From: Vicia villosa | Lineage: Eukaryota; Streptophyta; Magnoliopsida; Fabales; Fabaceae | Length of the DNA stretch: 64,000 bases | Reading direction: 5' to 3' | Assembly: GCF_029867415.1 (NCBI RefSeq) | Contig: NW_026705007.1 | Location: 615,366 to 679,365 of the forward strand | Shown: one piece after another, positions 48,786 to 60,907 of the stretch | Layout of the letters: each line of letters opens with the position of its first letter | How positions within the stretch are numbered: position 1 is the stretch's first letter | The notes under the pieces: generated by a model | Told to the model about the DNA's origin: nothing | The model's database searches: none | The model's input: only the letters and a program-made list of their open reading frames with translations | Program-made: the position numbers and the translations under genes

Positions 48786-49296
48786 TAGGGGTGGCAGAAC
48801 GGGCGGTGGCCCGCCGGGCCGGCCCGCGCACCCGCCAAAAATGACGGATTGGGTTGTGATTTTAGATCTGCCGGCCACCAAAGCCCGCCGCCCGCCTAAG
48901 CTCGCCCCGCCAAAGCCCGCTGTCCGTTAAAGTCCGCCTCACCTATTTGTTAAGCTCGTCTCTCCTTAAGCCAACATTTTTTAATTAATTATAATAATTT
49001 AAATTATTGATGGTTTTATTTTATACATTTATTTATAAATATATGCAATATTCTTTGTAAAAAAATATTCTAAAAAATAAGTGAAAAATTTAATAGAAAG
49101 GTAAAAAAAAGTATTAATCTATTAAAAAATGAAAGAAAACTAAATAAAAAATAGGTTGCAAGCCCGCCGCTCGCCAACCCACCACCTTGGCGGGGCGGGC
49201 ATGAATTTTATGTCCTTTTTATTTGGCAGGCTTGTCCGTCCCATTAATTTTTTGGCAGGCTTAAGGCGAGGCGGGCGACCCATTTTGTCACCCCTA
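48786..49296. mobile_element. GC-rich hAT-like non-autonomous element, copy 3
   Basis: Begins TAGGGGTGGCAGAACGGG and ends CCCATTTTGTCACCCCTA, with the same GC-rich ends and AT-rich middle as copies 1 and 2 but more diverged. Flanking 8-mers gcctaaag (48778-48785) and acctaatg (49297-49304) match at 6 of 8 positions, which fits a decayed hAT-type 8-bp TSD. Confidence 0.8.
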
Positions 49297-49304
49297 ACCT
49301 AATG

Positions 49305-50426
49305 TTGATTTCAACATGTAATATAATTCTCTAAAACAAGTATACGAGTGCCTTGCATGATAAGGTAAGTCTAAATAAGTATTGAATAAGTTCTCTCAAC
49401 CACACTTAAAATCGGATTCCATGAAAGCTTCACCAGCAATAACTAATTATATATCACTATCACACATTTGAATGGGACAAGACACAGGCAAACAAAAAAC
49501 CATAACATTAGAAAGCCTAGGCCATAACTATGGGTCCAATTTATTACTTTAAACAGTTATCCACGGATGTTCAAAAACTTTGTTAAGAAATAAACATCTC
49601 AACCGAAAAAACTGTGTTTTTTGGGTAGTTGTTCAAACCCCCTCCCAAAAAAATGTGACATTTTACTAGAAATATGTTTAATAATTGAAAAACGTTTGTG
49701 TTTGAATGTGTTTAGGTTGTTGTCATGTATAACATCTTTAAGACAAAAACTGCTGGGTCCGTTTGAATGACCTGTCTTCTTTGAGTCCTATACCTCTTGT
49801 GCATTTCAAGTTTGAACAGCTAGCTAGCTTAACATTTGTTGACGAATGAAGTAAAATACAAAAAAGGTAATGTATCTAATTGACTAGCATTTTTTTAATT
49901 TGTTAGAGAAATAAATAAATAATAGAGTTATACTATTAATTATATAGTGCCTAAATTGATGGGAAATGTATACTTGAGTCTCTTTCATTGTTTCCAAAAA
50001 TGTGTTTCAAACTTGACTATGGATTGTACTTGCCCCATTTAAAATTGTTATTAGTTCATGCTACTCTTCCTTCTAATCTAATATTTGAAGGTTGGCCATA
50101 GGTTGTACATCTTGTACCGGAATTTTATAATTGGTTCTAGTAACATCACTCTCATACCAAACATATGGTATGTGTTTTGGTTTTAAAATGTTTATTCTTT
50201 GAAGGAATGGCCGTAGGCAACTAAACTGTGTTGGTTAATATTAAAAACTTTTTTAATTAAAAATAAACTTTATTAAATCCAAAAACAGTTGAAATATACC
50301 GATCACAAAGATCCTGGTAGCCTACAAAACCTCCACACCAACTATAAAAAACAAGACAACAAAAAACACTAATCTAAGTTATACTAAGTGCACTAGAATT
50401 AACATGAACCCGAAACTTTTTGTCCG
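49305..50426. other. AT-rich intergenic DNA
   Basis: No gene, RNA or clear repeat is recognised. Confidence 0.5.
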
Positions 50427-50434
50427 TTTGGTAT

Positions 50435-50615
50435 TCGGACTTGGATCATCCCCTTCATTTTTCTCTCCTCTCCTCTCCATCATCTCTATCTCTCTCTTAA
50501 TTTTACTCTCACTCATCATTAAAAAACAAAATATAATCAAGAAAGAGAATGAAATTAAGAGAGATAGAGAGAATGAAAAAGGAATGATAGAAAAATGAAG
50601 GAAATGATCAAAGTC
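50435..50615. mobile_element. Hairpin MITE with 8-bp TSD
   Basis: The left end GACTTGGATCATCCCCTTCA and the right end are inverted repeats over about 27 bp, and the C/T-rich and G/A-rich halves continue the pairing (TCTATCTCTCTCTTAATTTT against AAATTAAGAGAGATAGAG). tttggtat flanks both sides (50427-50434 and 50616-50623). The frame at 50404-50598 is not a gene. Confidence 0.7.
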
Positions 50616-50943
50616 TTTGGTATGATGTTGAATTTTTATTTCTATTATTTTAATTATTATTTTATTTTGATTGAATTTTTTGATTTTTTGATTTAATGGG
50701 CTTTTGAGCCATATTGGGTTATTTCAAAATTGGGTCCGATTGTTTTTTTCTCTATTTTTTGTTTGTTTTTAATCTTAGCCTATAAGATTTAAAAATGCCT
50801 TATAACATTTACAAAATAAATTTAATTGAAATCAATAAATTAAGTGTAAAAGGTTAATTAGATATGACTTTTTTTATCTTTGAATTTATAGAACACATTT
50901 AGTGATAGTTTTAATAATCAAAAGTTCATTTTAATTAAATTAA

Positions 50944-51450
50944 TTAAATGAGGAAAAATCGGTTAAATAGATGTACATCTAATTTAATCGTCGAGCTTTT
51001 AAAACACAAGTTGTACAATTTGATGTTTTAAATCTCATCTTTTTGTAATCAAATGGGATGAAAAAAGGAGTTAACTAGATGTGCATCCTTTGATCCTTGA
51101 GTGTTCAGACACAAGTCGTGTCGCTTGTTTGTTCAAACACTTGTCTTCCATTAAAAATAATTAATTAATAGCTTGTCGTTTAGAGTTAAATCCTTTTATT
51201 GGATTAAAAAGGATTAATTGCACGTATGACTCTTTTATCCCCAAGTGTTTAGACAAAAGTCATACCATTTGCATGTTCTGACATTTGTCTTTCTTTAAGA
51301 GATTATTACTCGATTTGATTTGAACTATTCCTTTTTAAAAATTAAAATTGGTTTTAAAAAGAGTTAATTGGATGTACATTCTTTTTATCCTGGAGTATTC
51401 AGACACAAATTGTACGACTTGCTTGTTCGAACACTTGTCTTCCTCATAAA
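50944..51450. repeat. Four diverged tandem repeats of about 140 bp
   Basis: Four similar blocks (near 50955, 51070, 51205 and 51365) each read roughly 'gatgtacatc...gagtgttcagacacaagt..tacgactt....ttcaaacacttgtcttc'. Identity between blocks is moderate. No coding capacity is seen. Confidence 0.6.
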
Positions 51451-51544
51451 AGCAATTACATCCAACAAACAACTTTCTTTTGCCTAAACGGGATCAAACT
51501 TTTTTCTGTAAAATCAATTAAGACTTGTCTTCCTCTTTAAAATT

Positions 51545-51884
51545 AAGGCTTGTAAAGTTCATGATATTGGTACGGTCAGAGTTAAAATGTTTGATGATCT
51601 TGAATTCCTTCTATGCAATGTGATATATGTTCCTGAACTTAAGAAAATTTTGTTGTTCATAAGATTGTTTGATGATCTAGGCTATTGAACAAGAATCAGA
51701 CTCGAGGTTATGATAATTTTGCATGGTGCAATGATAATGGATAAAGAGCCGAAAGTGTGTGGGTTGTATATTTTAGTTGTTTCCACTATTATTGATAATG
51801 TATTATTATCTAGTCAAGACTTCCATGACAAATTCAAGCTATGGCATTTGAGATTCGAGCATGTAAGTGAAAGAGGTAAATTTG
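51545..51884 (+). pseudogene. Ty1/copia-B fragment: protease end and pre-integrase domain
   Basis: Plus-strand translation gives 'HDIGTVRVKMFDDLEFLL', 'NVIYVPELKKILL' and, after a stop, 'LYILVVSTIIDNV' and 'KLWHLRFEHVSERGKF', the zinc-finger-like region before integrase. The frame is cut in 'SERG' by insertion of copia-A and would resume at 56821 with 'LAKES'. Confidence 0.8.
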
Positions 51885-52058
51885 TGTCATGAAAATTGGT
51901 TTGATGCCTTTCTCATTGTATTTGATACTATATAATAGTGTCAGTAATTACAGGTAATTACAATTTATAACGACTAATTACAACTCGTAATGACTAATTT
52001 CCTATTTTATGAAAGTAAATTATTCACAATAAATGAAAAAATGATTTTCTGATTAACA
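51885..52058 (-). repeat. Copia-A 3' LTR
   Basis: Direct-repeat partner of 56658-56815, bordered by the atttg TSD on its outside and a polypurine tract on its inside. Confidence 0.85.
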
Positions 52059-52073
52059 TCTCCCCTCAAATTG
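52059..52073 (-). other. Copia-A polypurine tract
   Basis: Minus-strand AATTTGAGGGGAGA adjoins the 3' LTR. Confidence 0.75.
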
Positions 52074-52084
52074 ATGTTGCTGGT

Positions 52085-53511
52085 CAAGGAGCTTTAATTT
52101 GGCAACAGGAAACTGATGTCGTGGACGTGGAACAACCTTGGTAAGAATATCTGCTACCTACAACTGAGTACTGGCGTGAGGAAGTGATATCATTTTATCA
52201 TCGTAGGCATCTCGTATTGAATGACAATCAACTTCTATATGTTTAGTTCGTTCATGAAAAACATAATTTGCAACAATTTGATTGGTACTTATATTGTCAG
52301 CATAAATTGAAGTTGGCTCTGTTTGGGGAAATCCAAGTTCAGCCAAAAGACACCGAAGCCAAATATTTTGATTCAATAGAAGATTCATAAACTTTTGCTT
52401 TCTTCTTACTTTTCCAATAGATCAATGAAGAACCAAGAAACATGTACCAACCAGTGACAGATCAACAAGTATCACGACACTCTGCCAAATCAGCATCACT
52501 ATAGGCACTCAACTGAAGAGAAATTCCAACGGAAAAGAATAATCGGTGGTGAGAGGTTCCCTTTAAGTAGTGAATTATACGACGAACCGCAACCAAGTGA
52601 AGACGGCGAGGAGAATGCATGAATTGACTTAATTGTTGAAAATCAAAAGATATGTCAGGGTGAGTAATAGTCAAGTAGTTGATGCTACCCATAATTTGTC
52701 GATACAATAAGGGACCAGACAAAAGATCACCATCATCACAATGATATTTAACGTTAACCTCAAGAGGACCTACCGGATTAGCCGACTGGAGACCTGCCAT
52801 AGAAATTAAATCGGTAGCATACTTGTGTTGATGGAGAAAGATTCCCTTGGAGGTAAAATGAAGTTCAAGACCAAGAAAATAATGTAGATTACCGAGATCT
52901 TTCATGTGAAATGAGGCCTGTAACTGTTGCATAAGTCGTTGAATTACAACATGATTAGAACCAATAATAACCATATCATCAACAAACAAAAGAAGAAGAA
53001 CAATACCCGTAGATATGTTATGAATAAATAAAGAGGAATCATACTGACTTTAAGAAAATGAGAATCCAAGTAAAGTGGAGCAGAATTTCTTGTACCATGC
53101 TCTATGTGACTGTTTCAAACCATATAAGAAGCGTTTGAGCTTGCACGTGCCTTTAGATGAAGAGAGTAAGCCTTGAGGTGGGGTCATATAAATATCTTCT
53201 ATCAGGTCACCATGAAGAAAAACATTCTTTACATCCATTTGATGAAGAGACCACCCATTATAAGCAGTTATAAAGATGATCGTGCAAACAATTTTCATTT
53301 TGGCAACCAGTGCAAATGTCTCATCATAATCAATTCCATATTCTTGCTTGTTTCCTAAAGCAACCAAACAAGCTTTGTAACGGTTGAGGGACCCATCAAA
53401 ATTCAATTTCACATAATACACCCATTTGCAACCTATAGGTTTAACATCAGGAGGAAACAAGACAATATCCCATGTGAAATTCTCTTGAAGAGCTTGAATC
53501 TCTTTATTCAT
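52085..53511 (-). pseudogene. Copia-A reverse transcriptase and RNase H
   Basis: RT motifs are well kept: 'PIGCKWVYYVKLNFDGSLNRYKA' in short form 'GCKWVYYVKLN', 'LHQMDVKNVFLHGDL', 'KLKRFLYGLKQSHRAWY' and the active site 'LLLLFVDDMVIIG' (Phe for the usual Tyr). 'YRQIMGSINYLTITHPDI' and 'RIIHYLKGTS' follow, then RNase H pieces ('YSDADLAECRDT', 'WLRCLLAELGF', 'RTKHIEVDCHSIRD'). A single in-frame stop splits RT at 53047-53049, another stop lies near 52462, and a frameshift lies near 52385. Confidence 0.88.
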
Positions 53512-53541
53512 TGCTTTTATCTATCACACATCTTTAACAGC

Positions 53542-54665
53542 CTATGAGTAACAAGTAAGAATAGATATGCTAGAGAGTATGGCACTCAGAGAAGTATGTG
53601 AAGAATCATACCTGTCTGGTGAATATATATCTAGTGCACGAGATATTCGACTAGAACATCGTGGTTTAACCGGTACAAGATCATGTGGCGGTTCAACATG
53701 GGAAGGGGTGTGGGAACCTGCTATATGTGTTTTTCTAACATATACATGGCCTGGTTTATAATGTTCTATAGTTTGAGGAATAATAGAAAACTTAGGAAGA
53801 GTAACACTATCATTAATGGTAAGGGAAACACAGGGAAACATAAATTGATTATCAAAAAATGTCACATTCCTATAAATGCGAAAATGATGGTTAGTGATAT
53901 CATAACACACAAATCCCTTATGAGAGTGACTATATCCCATAAATGCATATTGAACAGATTTTGCTCCAAGTATATGCCTTTCAAATGAAGGTAAGTGAAC
54001 AAAACATATAAACCCAAAAGTATGTAAAGCATTATAATCAAGATGAATTTTAAAAAGACGAAAGAAAGGAGAATCAAGATCAATAATCGTAGAAGGAAGA
54101 GGGTTGATCAAGAAGGACTACTGTGGAAAGAGCCTCCATCCAAAATCGGGATGGTACATAAGCTTGGAGAAGTAAGGTGCGTGTTACATCAAGCAAATGA
54201 CGATTCTTACATTCTTCCATACAATTTTATTGAGGAGTATTGAGACAATATGCCTTTTTGTTGAAGGTATTCCTGAAACTTATGAGACATTTACTCAACA
54301 CCAGAGTCAGAGCAAAAAAATGTAATACTTGCTTGAAATTGAGTTTCAACATATGTCAAAAATTTCTTAAACTAGAAAAAAACTTCAGATTTAGAATGGA
54401 GAAAATATATTCAAGTAAAAAAAACTATAATCATCAATAAATATTACAAAATATTTATACTGAGAATGAGAAACTACAGGAGACGTTCCTCATACATCAC
54501 TATGAATCATCTCAAAACAAGTGGAGGCACGGTGAGCATCAGACGGAAAAGGAAGTTTTTTACTTTTAGCCAATTTTCAAAATGAAACACAGGCATTAGA
54601 AATAACATTTTTATTTCCCAACAAACCGGTTTTATATAAATGAGACAAAACTGAAGAGTTTGGAT
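53542..54665 (-). pseudogene. Copia-A integrase
   Basis: The core region is broken by stops and frameshifts but pieces such as 'YFVIFIDDYS' (near 54455) and 'HTFGFICFVHLPSFERH' and 'FMGYSHSHKGFVCYD' (54010-53900), then the C-terminal linker, are recognisable. The last ~190 codons are open (to 53542). Confidence 0.8.
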
Positions 54666-54681
54666 GACTCAGTTTTCTATG

Positions 54682-55230
54682 TCAATCATCATAAGAATTC
54701 AAATTCAAAACGTTATTACAAGCAAGAGATAAATGATTAGAAATAAACTGGAAAGGGAATAGTTTTCCCACTTTAGGCCCCTTCGCGATCACCTTCCCTG
54801 ACACCTTCTCCTGCATATGACAACCAACGCGAGAAAAATTAACATTATAATTATCATCCACCAATTGGTTAACAAACAATAAATTGGAAGCAAGACCAGG
54901 TGATACAAGTACACGCCAAAAATCAGAGTTTATGTCACCAACTTTAGTGGTAGATTTGGTATTACCATCAGTAAGGTTAATTTTCTGATAGCCATGATAA
55001 CACTGTAAATTATGCAAGTATTCAGAGGAACCCGTCATGTGATTAGATGCACCAGAATAAAGAAACCATGGACGTAAAACATTAAAAGACTTACCCCGAA
55101 TTCCCAAGGATGAAAGAGTGAAAAGTACCATTTGTTGAATCATTTCAGGCTGTTGAGTGCCACCATTAGATGCACTAGTAATAGAAGGACCAACTGCAGA
55201 ATTTGTAATTGCATGATATATATGTGTCAA
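54682..55230 (-). pseudogene. Copia-A protease region with lost catalytic Asp
   Basis: The copia aspartic protease signature reads WFLYSGASNHMTG here; the catalytic Asp of DSGA is Tyr (TAT for GAT). 'SPGLASNLLFVNQLVDD' and the pre-integrase start follow. The frame is open over 182 codons but the enzyme cannot be active. Confidence 0.85.
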
Positions 55231-55259
55231 AACATTGTGTTGATCGTGGAGGACGTGTG

Positions 55260-56028
55260 GGTCAATCAGAGATAATATGACCTTGCCGCTTGCAATAATT
55301 ACATAATTTTTTGTAAGAGAAACATTGAACCTGTCTCATATGACGACCTTTACCACTATTATGAGCAGCATATGCAACCCGCCACTGGCTCATAAACGAC
55401 AGCTCCATGAGACGTAGCTCCTTGAGTAATAAGATGTTGTTCCTCTCTTAGAAGTTCTCCAACACATGTATCCAAAGAAGGAACTGGATTTCTATTAAGC
55501 AAAGCACCTCTGACAACTTCAAATTCTGGATGAAGTTTCATGAGAAATTGATCTCTCCTACTTGTGTTATAGACCTCTTGGACAGTCGTGAGAGCAGTCT
55601 TGGGAACATCAGAATGAATAAGAAATGAGTGTTTTGTCCACAAATTCAAAAAACCATAATAATATTCTTGAATACATAAATTACATTGTTTGTAATTATC
55701 TATCTCTAGTTCAAACTAAAAATGTTTGGCTGCATTGTCATGATTGTAAATACACTTCAAACTACATTTCTTGAGCAGTTGAAAATAAGCGTAAATTATT
55801 GATCAGTTGAGGATCGATAGTGCTGGGGATCCAAGTGATTATTTGAGCATCTTTGGTTTCCCCCACATCTAATGCAACTTTCTCTGTAGGGGTCTCAGAT
55901 GCACCGTCTAGGTGACTCCATAATTCCTTGCCCTTCACATAATTCTTGAATTGAAATTCCCAAGTTGGATATTTCTTACCAGTAAAACGGACACAAAAAC
56001 AATTTCTTTTTCCAAATCCATGATACAA
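55260..56028 (-). pseudogene. Copia-A gag
   Basis: Two open pieces: 'FTGKKYPTWEFQFKNYVKGKE' in short form 'YPTWEFQFKNYVKGKELW' (56028-55762) and 'RDQFLMKLHPEFEVVRGALL' (55649-55359), both typical of copia gag polyproteins. The join between them is frameshifted. Zinc-knuckle Cys residues near the end are not clearly preserved. Confidence 0.8.
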
Positions 56029-56067
56029 TTCACCCTTTATCTAAAGGAGATCACTTGTGTATGCAGA

Positions 56068-56167
<100 letters not shown>

Positions 56168-56657
56168 ACTTACATCAAGGATAGGTAACCACAACAATTG
56201 ATAAATAACAATTTTTTATATGATTCTCTCCCTCTAAAATATTGGAGAAATAAATAGGTAACTTAAATCATCGAACAAGCCACGAGTACGATCACAAATA
56301 ACAATTTACACCAAACAAGAGCATCGACAAGACCAGAGAACAAAAATCTGCACAGAACAAGATCGCAAACAACAATCTTCGCCGAACAAGAGCACCAAAC
56401 AAGATCACAGAATAAAAATTTGTGTGGAACAAGATCGCAAACAACAATTTGCGCCGAACAACACATAATCACGATTGCGAAGCAGCAAGACGAAAAATCA
56501 AGGGACGACAACCAATAAGTCAAAATCGCAAGCAACCACGAGGTTACGATTTTCAAAGAACAGTTTTGAAATGCGATTTTGAGAGCAACCTAGTGGGGTG
56601 CTGCTATTCAGCCAAGTAACAGGTTTCACAGGTTTGATCGTTCACCTTTTGATATCA

Positions 56658-56815
56658 TGTCATGAAAATTGGCTTGATGCCTTTCTCATTATATTTGATA
56701 TTATATATAAAAAATGTTAGTAACTACAAGTAATTATAATTTATAATGACTAATTACAACTCGTAATAAAAATAAATTATTCACAATAAATACAAAAGTT
56801 ATTTCCTAATTAACA
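56658..56815 (-). repeat. Copia-A 5' LTR
   Basis: 158 bp; on the plus strand it starts TGTCATGAAAATTGGCTTGA and ends CTAATTAACA, matching 51885-52058. The TSD atttg follows at 56816. Confidence 0.85.
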
Positions 56816-57290
56816 ATTTGAACTAGCTAAAGAAAGTTTGCAAGTGAGTGAGAAATCGATTATGGAGATTGTACCACCATAATTGTAACTTTGAGGTGGT
56901 ACAATCTTCATCCTAATTTTATCACGAGCCATTTAATGTTTAGGAGCCACTATAAGTTGCTCCTAAATAGTATTGGAAAATGGAGTCTCAATTACCTCAT
57001 CATCTCTAGTATTACAGTAGGAAACTCTATCTCAAATTGAGTTTTATTCACCATAGTTTATGATTATATAACCTCCGGGTCTTTGCATTTCATCTCCCAT
57101 ATGGATTCATCAAAAGTGACATCCCAACTTATAATAAAGTTGATTCCTCTAGAAAAAAATTTCCAACGTTTGTACCACCTCAAAGTTACGATTATGGAGG
57201 TCTCATATATTATTCTTAGAATATGGTTGAAGGATTGTAAGAATCATAACCAAAGACTTTCAAGAAAGAAAACAAAAGAGACGAGAGGTA
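56816..57290 (-). pseudogene. Copia integrase C-terminal remnant with inverted mini-duplication
   Basis: The first ~60 bp continue the plus-strand copia-B frame cut at 51884. The minus strand at about 57240-57040 then reads 'KVFGYDSYNPST' and 'SWDVTFDESIWEMK', the end of a copia integrase. A perfect 12-bp inverted repeat (GATTGTACCACC/GGTGGTACAATC) lies at about 56878-56920, and 56886-56911 recurs inverted at about 57172-57197. Confidence 0.6.
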
Positions 57291-58560
57291 AAAATGGTTA
57301 AAGAAAAATACTTGTGAGTTTTCTAAACTACTTCAATAGAAAAAGGTGATTGGGTGCACGAGGTAAGATCAAAGTTCAAGCGTGGTTTGAACTTGATCAA
57401 GTTTGTTGGATAATAATTCAAGTTTGGAGATATTAACAAGGTGGTTGATGATTAAGTTGGCATCACCAGAGGTATTAAAATCGCAAAAAGTAGCACCAGA
57501 AGTCGACGGTGACGGAAAAGCCGCAAAGCGGTAGTTCGACGAGTCATCAATGGTCGGGAGAGTTGACGTTCAGCTAGTAGCGATACGAAGAGCGGCAACA
57601 ATGGACTCCAATTTGGTGTGGATGATAGAGGTTTGAGTGTGATAGTCCAGACATGTCACATGCTTGTTCAGGTCAATTTGCAAATTAGTTTGATGAAGGG
57701 TCGTGTTTTGGTATAGCTAAAGTTTCGACAGTTCTAAATATGGTTCTCTCACTTGTTGTTTGTTCAAGTTGCATAAGGTGTAGAAATCCTAGTGAGATGT
57801 AAAGGTAGAAATTCTTAAGATTATATTTTGGGAGTTTGACATTCTTTGGGATTATCCAAGGGGTTTGGGAAATATTTTAAAACACTTTGGATTTATGTGA
57901 TTTTTATATTTAGAATTAGAGAGATTGAGAAACACATGGTAGAAAATAAGATTTATTCTTAAATTTTGAAGATTATTTTCTTGTAACTCATCTTGCAATC
58001 TTTTATAATGAATTTTAAAGTATAATGAATCGGAAAGTTGTTACAATTTGATTGAATTGAGTAAATATCTTCTTATTTTTTCACATTTTATTTATTATTA
58101 TTTGAGATCATTTAGTTAGTTTCTTTTGTTCTTTGTTCTACAGCTCAAAGATCTTGGTGTAATACAAAATTAGTATTATTGAGATATTCTTACAACACAT
58201 GTTATTTTTTTCCTATTTTCTTTAGTATTTCAAGTATATATTTGTGACTAAATTTGTATGAATCAAAGCAAACTAACATGGTTCGGAATATTTTAGAAAA
58301 TCTCATTTCACCTCAAAATCACTCTAATCAAACACAACTCTACATTGTTACGGTGAAAGTAGCGGGGGCGGGAATAGTTTTCAAGAGCTTGAAGAAAAAG
58401 AAAAAGAGATTAAAGTTTTGTCAAAATCTCCCTATGATTGGGAAGAATTTCGTGTAGTTTCATTTTGTTTCTCTAATTTATTACAGTATTAAACTTTGAT
58501 GAAAACGCTACATAGTAATATTCGATTATATGTTGAAGAGTGTCATGTTATGAATATGTT
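57291..58560. other. Intergenic DNA with a possible coding relic
   Basis: The minus strand at about 57700-57370 is open for some 105 codons with one stop. It encodes a hydrophilic segment with 'HTKLESIVAALRIATS' and 'LVNISKLELLSNKLDQV', vaguely like an LTR-element gag start. I do not recognise the family. The rest is AT-rich. Confidence 0.35.
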
Positions 58561-59067
58561 CGTCACTAATTTCTTTGAATGTGTTTCTTCCAGCGATGTT
58601 TGGTCGCAGAGGAAAAACATTGGCTTAACATCAAGTATGTGATGGTTAATCGTCATGTGAATCGTCATAGTTTTTTCAAAGTAAAATAACTTATCAACTT
58701 GCACCCACTAAAAAAAAATGAGTGGTATAAACTAACCACATAAAATAAAGTTAAATTTACAGAAACTATTGCACCTGGACCAAGAGAGGGCTCCATTTGA
58801 TAAGCCTGCAGAAAAATCAGCTCACCTTTAGCCGACACAAATCAAAAAAGTTTCAACAAATGTTCATGCACATTGTTCATTTCACATTCACACCGTTACT
58901 AATTATTATTATCACACCAAGTAAAAAAAAACAATCCAACATGAAAAAAAGAATCCTAGTAAATTAGGTCTATGCCTCCTTGAACATAAAGTAAACAAAA
59001 CCAAAACCATAAGTCAAAAGTAACACACTGAAAATGCTACTAAATCTTTATTTATAAATCATAACCA
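58561..59067. other. AT-rich intergenic DNA
   Basis: No gene or clear repeat is recognised. Confidence 0.5.
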
Positions 59068-59413
59068 TTACATAGAATCGAATTTGTATCCTTCTAGGAG
59101 CAACAGCAACATGCCACAATCCAAGCAACATTCACATGTCTCATAGCAACAAAAGCAGCAACATAAGGCAAATAAACTGCCAACAAAAATTGAAAAAATG
59201 AAACAATTATTAGTGCCTAGAAGAAAGAGGCCAAAATGATGTATTTTGGTGAGTGGCGACAACAATAATAACAAAGAATTGTTAATAAAGAACAAAAGCA
59301 AGAATGTTAATTGCTAACTATACAAACCAAGCATAAAGACAGCCTTTTTCTTCATGGCGTTTGTGAACATGTTCCACATAACTTATCTCTTGAGGTACAA
59401 GAGGTGAATCCAT
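59068..59413 (-). CDS. CYSTM-like small cysteine-rich protein, two exons
   Basis: Exon 1 (59413-59328) starts at ATG and encodes [18 protein letters not shown], then '[10 protein letters not shown]'. A 151-bp intron has GT (59327) and AG (59177) borders. Exon 2 (59176-59068) continues in frame with '[18 protein letters not shown]' and '[18 protein letters not shown]', giving 64 residues. A short hydrophilic head followed by a Cys-rich hydrophobic tail is the layout of the CYSTM module proteins, tail-anchored or membrane-associated proteins linked to stress tolerance. The final 15 residues are odd: shifting by one base after LDC gives a short Cys-rich end and stop, so a one-base indel may have altered the tail. 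A TATA box lies 68 bp upstream of the ATG. Confidence 0.7.
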
Positions 59414-59480
59414 TTTTTTTCTTGGGAATAATTGAATAACTATGTTAGTGAGGAATAATAAAGTGGTGTATACACATACA

Positions 59481-59490
59481 TAATATATAG
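59481..59490 (-). promoter_or_regulatory. TATA box of the CYSTM-like gene
   Basis: Minus-strand CTATATATTA, 68 bp before the ATG at 59413. Confidence 0.55.
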
Positions 59491-59994
59491 AGGGTGAAAA
59501 TTGGATAGGAAGTTTTTTGTTTTCTTACAATTCAATGTCTATTTAATTTTTCATCAACTAAATTTCCTCTCTACCATTCTACACTTTTGGTTTCTTTTCT
59601 ATATTTGAATGGAGGGTTGCTTGACTTTGAAATACTAATAGAAAAAATATAATAAAAATTATTCATATAATTCATTTGAGAATTGAGACCAACCAAAAAT
59701 AATTTATAAATAATACTTACACTCATCAATTCCACACGGGGCGAAAAAATAATTTATAAACAACATTCGACCCTTTAACTCAACAGAACGTCTTTTATAA
59801 ATGACAAATCCATGTAACTCAATAAACTATTTTTTATAAATGATAAAACCACGATGTCTTACACAAAGCGCAAAAAAGACAATACTTCAAAAATGCATTG
59901 TAGAGTTGAGATAAAACATTAGTTGATCAAATAGGAGTCGAGCCTATGCAACGCTTCAGGGCCATACCCTTTAGCTTTAATTGAGAATTACTCT
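59491..59994. other. AT-rich intergenic DNA
   Basis: Upstream region of the CYSTM-like gene; no gene is recognised. Confidence 0.5.
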
Positions 59995-60907
59995 TCTATT
60001 ATATATATTAAATCAGAGCCTCAAATTCTTGTCCATATCATTTAAATTATGTCACATTAAATATTTTTCTATGTGACACCTTTAAAAACTCATCTTAACT
60101 TAAAAAAAATTTTATTCTCTATTAGAGGTCATGTGTTCAACACCCACTAACTACAAAAATCTATTAATTTATCAACTAATTATTGTAACTTTAATATAAA
60201 AGAATTTTATAAACTTTAAAAATCAATTATATATTTTTCTTGCAATCTTTTCATTTATTTCATGATTATTAATATATTTTAAAAAAATTAAATTAATTCT
60301 ATCGCTTAATATTATTTAAGTCAATATAATACAAATTTTATATTTTATTCTTCAAATTATTAAGTTATATCATTAAATTTGGAGTAAAACAAAATTATTA
60401 AAAATTTTGACTACGATGATTTGTTACATAGAGTTTGAGTTGTTTGAATGTAAAATTTTTCCCATTCATAAAATAATGAAGATTTAACATTTTTGAAAAT
60501 ATTGAAAAAAAAATGAAATATGAAACAAAATTATTAAAAATATTGACTATGATGATTTGTTGCAAAGCGTCTGAGTCGTTCCAATATAGAATTCCTCTTA
60601 TCCATAAAATGCTAAAGATCTAATATTTTTAAAAATATTGGAAAAAATAAAAGGAAATATTAAAAGAAATTATTGAAATTTTTTTCCACTTATTTCTCAT
60701 TTTAAAATTTAAATAACGTCTTATTTATCATTTCTATATTTCAAACATTTTTTTGTTTAGAATTGTTCTCTTTCTCTTTCTTTTACTCTTTTCATCTTAT
60801 TGTCTCAATTACAATACTTATTATACTAAACAAACTAAAATATACATAATTCAATATTACTTAAAAAATCCATCAATATCTCGCGCATCGCACGGATCTC
60901 AATCTAA
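59995..60907 (+). mobile_element. Helitron-like non-autonomous element (candidate)
   Basis: Starts TCTATTATATATATTAAAT, resembling the 5' TC end of plant Helitrons, and ends with CGCGCATCGCACGGATCTCA followed by ATCTAA, resembling the 3' GC-rich hairpin and CTRR terminus. The interior is AT-rich and contains a ~146-bp imperfect tandem duplication (about 60380-60525 and 60526-60670; landmark GACTACGATGATTTGTT). No Rep/helicase is present. The ends are diverged. Confidence 0.45.

Noticed and set aside
53683..54243. Plus-strand frames of 66-101 residues
   Set aside because: Antisense shadows of the copia-A integrase on the minus strand.
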